Source: Archangium gephyra
Lineage (GTDB): Bacteria > Myxococcota > Myxococcia > Myxococcales > Myxococcaceae
DNA length: 64,000 bases
Assembly: GCF_001027285.1 (NCBI RefSeq)
Contig: NZ_CP011509.1
Coordinates: 1,744,501 to 1,808,500 of the forward strand
Direction of reading: 5' to 3'
The position numbers and the translations under genes are program-made. Under the pieces are notes generated by a model. That model was not told the origin of the DNA. It was given only the letters and a program-made list of their open reading frames with translations, and did no database searches. Positions 61,804 to 64,000 of the stretch are shown here, piece after piece. Each line of letters opens with the position of its first letter. The stretch's first letter is position 1.

Positions 61804-63629
61804 TCGTTCCCCGGGGTGACGATGGTGAACGCCACACGGCGGTTGGCCGCGCGGCCCTTGGCGGTCTTGTTGGACAGCAGGGGCTTGTCCGGCCCGAAGC
61901 CCTTCGCCTCCAGGCGCGAGGCCTCCACGCCCTTCTTCACGAGGTAGTCCTTCACCGACTGCGCCCGCGCCAGCGACAGCCGGCGGTTGACGTCCGGGTC
62001 GCCGACGTTATCGGAGTGGCCCTCGATGATGATCTTCTCGATCTCCGGGTGCTGTTGGATGACCCAGGCGACCTGGTCCAGCATCCGGAAGGAGCGCTTC
62101 TGGATGAGGGCCCTGCCGGTGGCGAAGAACACCGCCTGTTTGATCTCCAGCTTGCCCTGCTGGATGGCCACGAGCTGCTCGTCCTTGGCCGGGCAGCCCT
62201 GGTTGGTGGCCTCGCCCTTCTCCTTGGGGCAGTTGTCCAGGTGGTCCGCCACGCTGTCGCCGTCGTTGTCCTTCGCCGGGCAGCCGCGCAGCTCCACCAG
62301 TCCCGCCTCGGTGGGGCAGTTGTCCCGGTCATCCACCACACCGTCCCCATCCGTGTCCTTCACCGGGCAGCCCTGACGCGCGGCCGGGCCCGCCTCGCGG
62401 GGGCACTTGTCCATGGCGTCCAGGACACCATCTCCGTCCCGGTCCTTCGTCGGGCAGCCCCCGTTGTCGGCCGAGCCCGCGTCCTGGGGGCACTTGTCCG
62501 CCGAGTCCGGGATGCCATCGCCGTCCGAGTCCTTGCCCTTCACCACGTCCGTGCAGCCCTGGCTCTCGGCCGGGCCCGGCTCGCGGGGACACCGATCCGC
62601 CGAGTCCACGATGCCGTCCCCATCCGTGTCCTTCACCGGGCAGCCCTGGCTCGCCGCCGGGCCCGCCTCCGTGGGGCACTTGTCCTGGTCATTGCTCACG
62701 CCATCCCCGTCGTCATCCCGCGCGGTGAGGGGCTCCTCGGTCTCGCTGCCTCCCAGCGCCACGCCGAGCAGCACGCGGAAGGCGGGCGTGCCCGGCGTGT
62801 CTCCGAAACCGGGTCCTCCCAGCGCGTACACCTCGCCCAGCTTCCCCAGCGGCATCCGGACGCCGGCGAGCAGCTCCAGCGAGCCCGGCTGGCGGGTGAG
62901 TGGCACGGTGCCGCGCACGTTGAGCTCTCCGCGCAGCCCGCTGCCCGTGGTGGCCAGCACCGCGCCCAGGCGCAGCTCGTTGCCCACCTCGTCCTGGACG
63001 TTCTCGTCCGCGATGAGGGTGGCGGTGGGCCGCACCAGCGCGCCCGCCTCCACGCCGGCACGGAGCAGGCCGAAGCGCCGGCCCACCATCACCTTCGGCG
63101 AGAAGCGGAAGGTGGTGTCGCGCGAGAGTGCCTCCGCGCTGCCCACGGGAAGGCCCACGCCCAGCTCGACGGCCAGGTCCACCGGGTTCTCCCGCCGCTG
63201 AGAGAGCAGCCCCACCCGCACGTGCGCCGAGGGCGTGGACAGGCCCATCACCGCGGGTGCCGCGAGGCCCCGGCCGCTGAGGTCATCCCCTTGTTGCCAC
63301 ACCACCATGGGCAACTGGGCGCCGAGCTCCAGCCACCGCAGCGGAGCCCAGGCCACCAGCAGGTGCGCCGTGGCCCGGTGCCCCACCAGCGCGCCCACCG
63401 GGCTGCCGTCCGCGTACAACACCAATGGATCCTTCTCGTAATGCCCCAGCAGCGAGAGGCGGAAGCCGCCCGCGGGCAGCAGCTCGCCGGTGCCCATCAC
63501 CAGCGAGCCGCGCGCATTGGGGTTCAACTCCAGACGCTCCAGCTCGAAGCCCGGCACGCCCGCGGGCTGGGCGAGCGCGGCCGAGGCGAGCAACAAGGTT
63601 GCGACGGCGGATAGACGCACGTGGCTCAT
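61800..63629 (-). CDS. OmpA-family outer-membrane protein with thrombospondin type-3 repeats
   Basis: A 609-residue protein. Signal peptide (ending ASAALAQ); N-terminal barrel (about 25-300); seven Asp-rich TSP3-type calcium repeats (about 305-460; e.g. DTDGDGIVDSADRCPREPG, DRDGDGVLDAMDKCPREAG); C-terminal OmpA peptidoglycan-binding domain (IIIEGHSDNVGDPDVNRRLS, AKGRAANRRVAFTI). It would anchor the outer membrane to the wall. GGAGGG 3-4 nt before ATG 63629. Its stop overlaps the start of the MYXO-CTERM gene. Confidence 0.88.
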   Translation of the reverse strand: MSHVRLSAVATLLLASAALAQPAGVPGFELERLELNPNARGSLVMGTGELLPAGGFRLSLLGHYEKDPLVLYADGSPVGALVGHRATAHLLVAWAPLRWLELGAQLPMVVWQQGDDLSGRGLAAPAVMGLSTPSAHVRVGLLSQRRENPVDLAVELGVGLPVGSAEALSRDTTFRFSPKVMVGRRFGLLRAGVEAGALVRPTATLIADENVQDEVGNELRLGAVLATTGSGLRGELNVRGTVPLTRQPGSLELLAGVRMPLGKLGEVYALGGPGFGDTPGTPAFRVLLGVALGGSETEEPLTARDDDGDGVSNDQDKCPTEAGPAASQGCPVKDTDGDGIVDSADRCPREPGPAESQGCTDVVKGKDSDGDGIPDSADKCPQDAGSADNGGCPTKDRDGDGVLDAMDKCPREAGPAARQGCPVKDTDGDGVVDDRDNCPTEAGLVELRGCPAKDNDGDSVADHLDNCPKEKGEATNQGCPAKDEQLVAIQQGKLEIKQAVFFATGRALIQKRSFRMLDQVAWVIQQHPEIEKIIIEGHSDNVGDPDVNRRLSLARAQSVKDYLVKKGVEASRLEAKGFGPDKPLLSNKTAKGRAANRRVAFTIVTPGNE

Positions 63630-63705
63630 GGGCCCTCCGTATCAACTTGTAGCCCGCTGGCAATGAAACGTCGCTCGCCCGGCCTCCGAGCCCGGAGGAC
63701 CCTGC

Positions 63706-64000
63706 TCAGAACTTCACGCCGATAGAGGAGCGCAGTTGCGTGTCGAACCGCGACACTGTAGCGGGCGGGGCCGCGTCGTACGTGAGGACGAAGCCCATGC
63801 TGAAGATGAAGCGTTTGTTGGGCTCCACCGTCAACAGCGTCTCGTTGAGCACCCGCACGTCCCGCCACTGTGTCAGCCGCGGCTGCACGTACAGCGTCTC
63901 CACCAGGCTCATGTTCTCCATCAACCTCACCCGGCCCATCACGTAGCTGCTCAGCCGCGGGTCCAACCGCTCCTGGCCCGCGTCCGGCTCGCCGTCATTG
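63706..64000 (-). CDS. C-terminal part of a DUF481-like outer-membrane protein (partial)
   Basis: The frame enters from the right edge and stops at 63706, leaving about 98 residues of alternating beta strands: VMGRVRLMENMSLVETLYVQ, RDVRVLNETLLTVEPNKRFI, FSMGFVLTYDAAPP and a final RSSIGVKF with terminal Phe. This is the end of a DUF481 (YdiY-like) barrel. It is 76 bases upstream of the OmpA gene on the same strand, so it may open that operon. Confidence 0.72.
   Translation of the reverse strand, partial: NDGEPDAGQERLDPRLSSYVMGRVRLMENMSLVETLYVQPRLTQWRDVRVLNETLLTVEPNKRFIFSMGFVLTYDAAPPATVSRFDTQLRSSIGVKF

Overview
The window looks like a chromosomal segment of a fruiting myxobacterium, most likely suborder Cystobacterineae (Archangium/Cystobacter/Stigmatella-like). 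GC content is very high, with strong third-position G/C in the genes. There are three paralogues of the myxobacterial DUF2378 (TIGR02265) family and a surface protein with a MYXO-CTERM sorting tail. An OmpA protein carries thrombospondin type-3 calcium repeats. There is a eukaryote-like Ser/Thr kinase with a PEGA domain, many lipoproteins, and several copies of a short palindromic repeat of the kind common in these genomes. I see no tRNA, rRNA, CRISPR, prophage or transposase gene.

Layout. 1-5.4 kb: the tail of an unknown gene, a small frameshifted gene, and a large natural fusion of topoisomerase III and RecQ helicase whose linker contains two copies of the genomic repeat. 5.5-11.1 kb: DUF2378 protein, cardiolipin synthase, Rieske oxygenase, secreted zinc protease behind a possible sigma-54 promoter, DUF5335 protein and a small lipoprotein. 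11.2-14.1 kb: a leftward operon of two HEAT-repeat proteins and a secreted M23 peptidase, divergent from a PLP aminotransferase. 15.3-25.8 kb: LysM/cysteine amidase, ClpX-like ATPase, TreZ, outer-membrane barrel, CBM32-type secreted protein, hybrid histidine kinase, purine permease, cold-shock protein and a small basic protein.

25.8-30.4 kb: a leftward operon encoding a receiver-KaiB fusion (with a good internal start that could release free KaiB) and a two-domain KaiC whose Ser-Thr autophosphorylation dyad is kept. A membrane di-iron hydroxylase and an unusual double-Hsp20 protein follow. 30.4-36.1 kb: a leftward DUF1501-type operon with two exported CxxCH proteins, plus an unknown gene. 36.2-39.9 kb: a tight three-gene operon of two large unrecognised proteins and ribose-5-phosphate isomerase A, the best candidate here for an undescribed pathway. 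40-46 kb: small exported protein, thioredoxin-like lipoprotein, serine hydrolase, Ser/Thr kinase and a YadGH-type ABC exporter. 46.4-51.8 kb: EttA, a methyltransferase, an ATP-grasp enzyme, a second DUF2378 protein and an esterase. 52-55.8 kb: a rightward set of helix-hairpin-helix/barrel protein, lamin-tail lipoprotein and SNase lipoprotein, which together suggest handling of extracellular DNA. 55.8-64 kb: a third DUF2378 gene, hypothetical gene, Cys-type hydrolase plus glycosyltransferase, an ArsR/SRPBCC operon with a clear operator, and a coupled OmpA/MYXO-CTERM pair next to a truncated DUF481 porin-like gene.

Most functional calls come from motifs and family resemblance read by eye; no database search was run.
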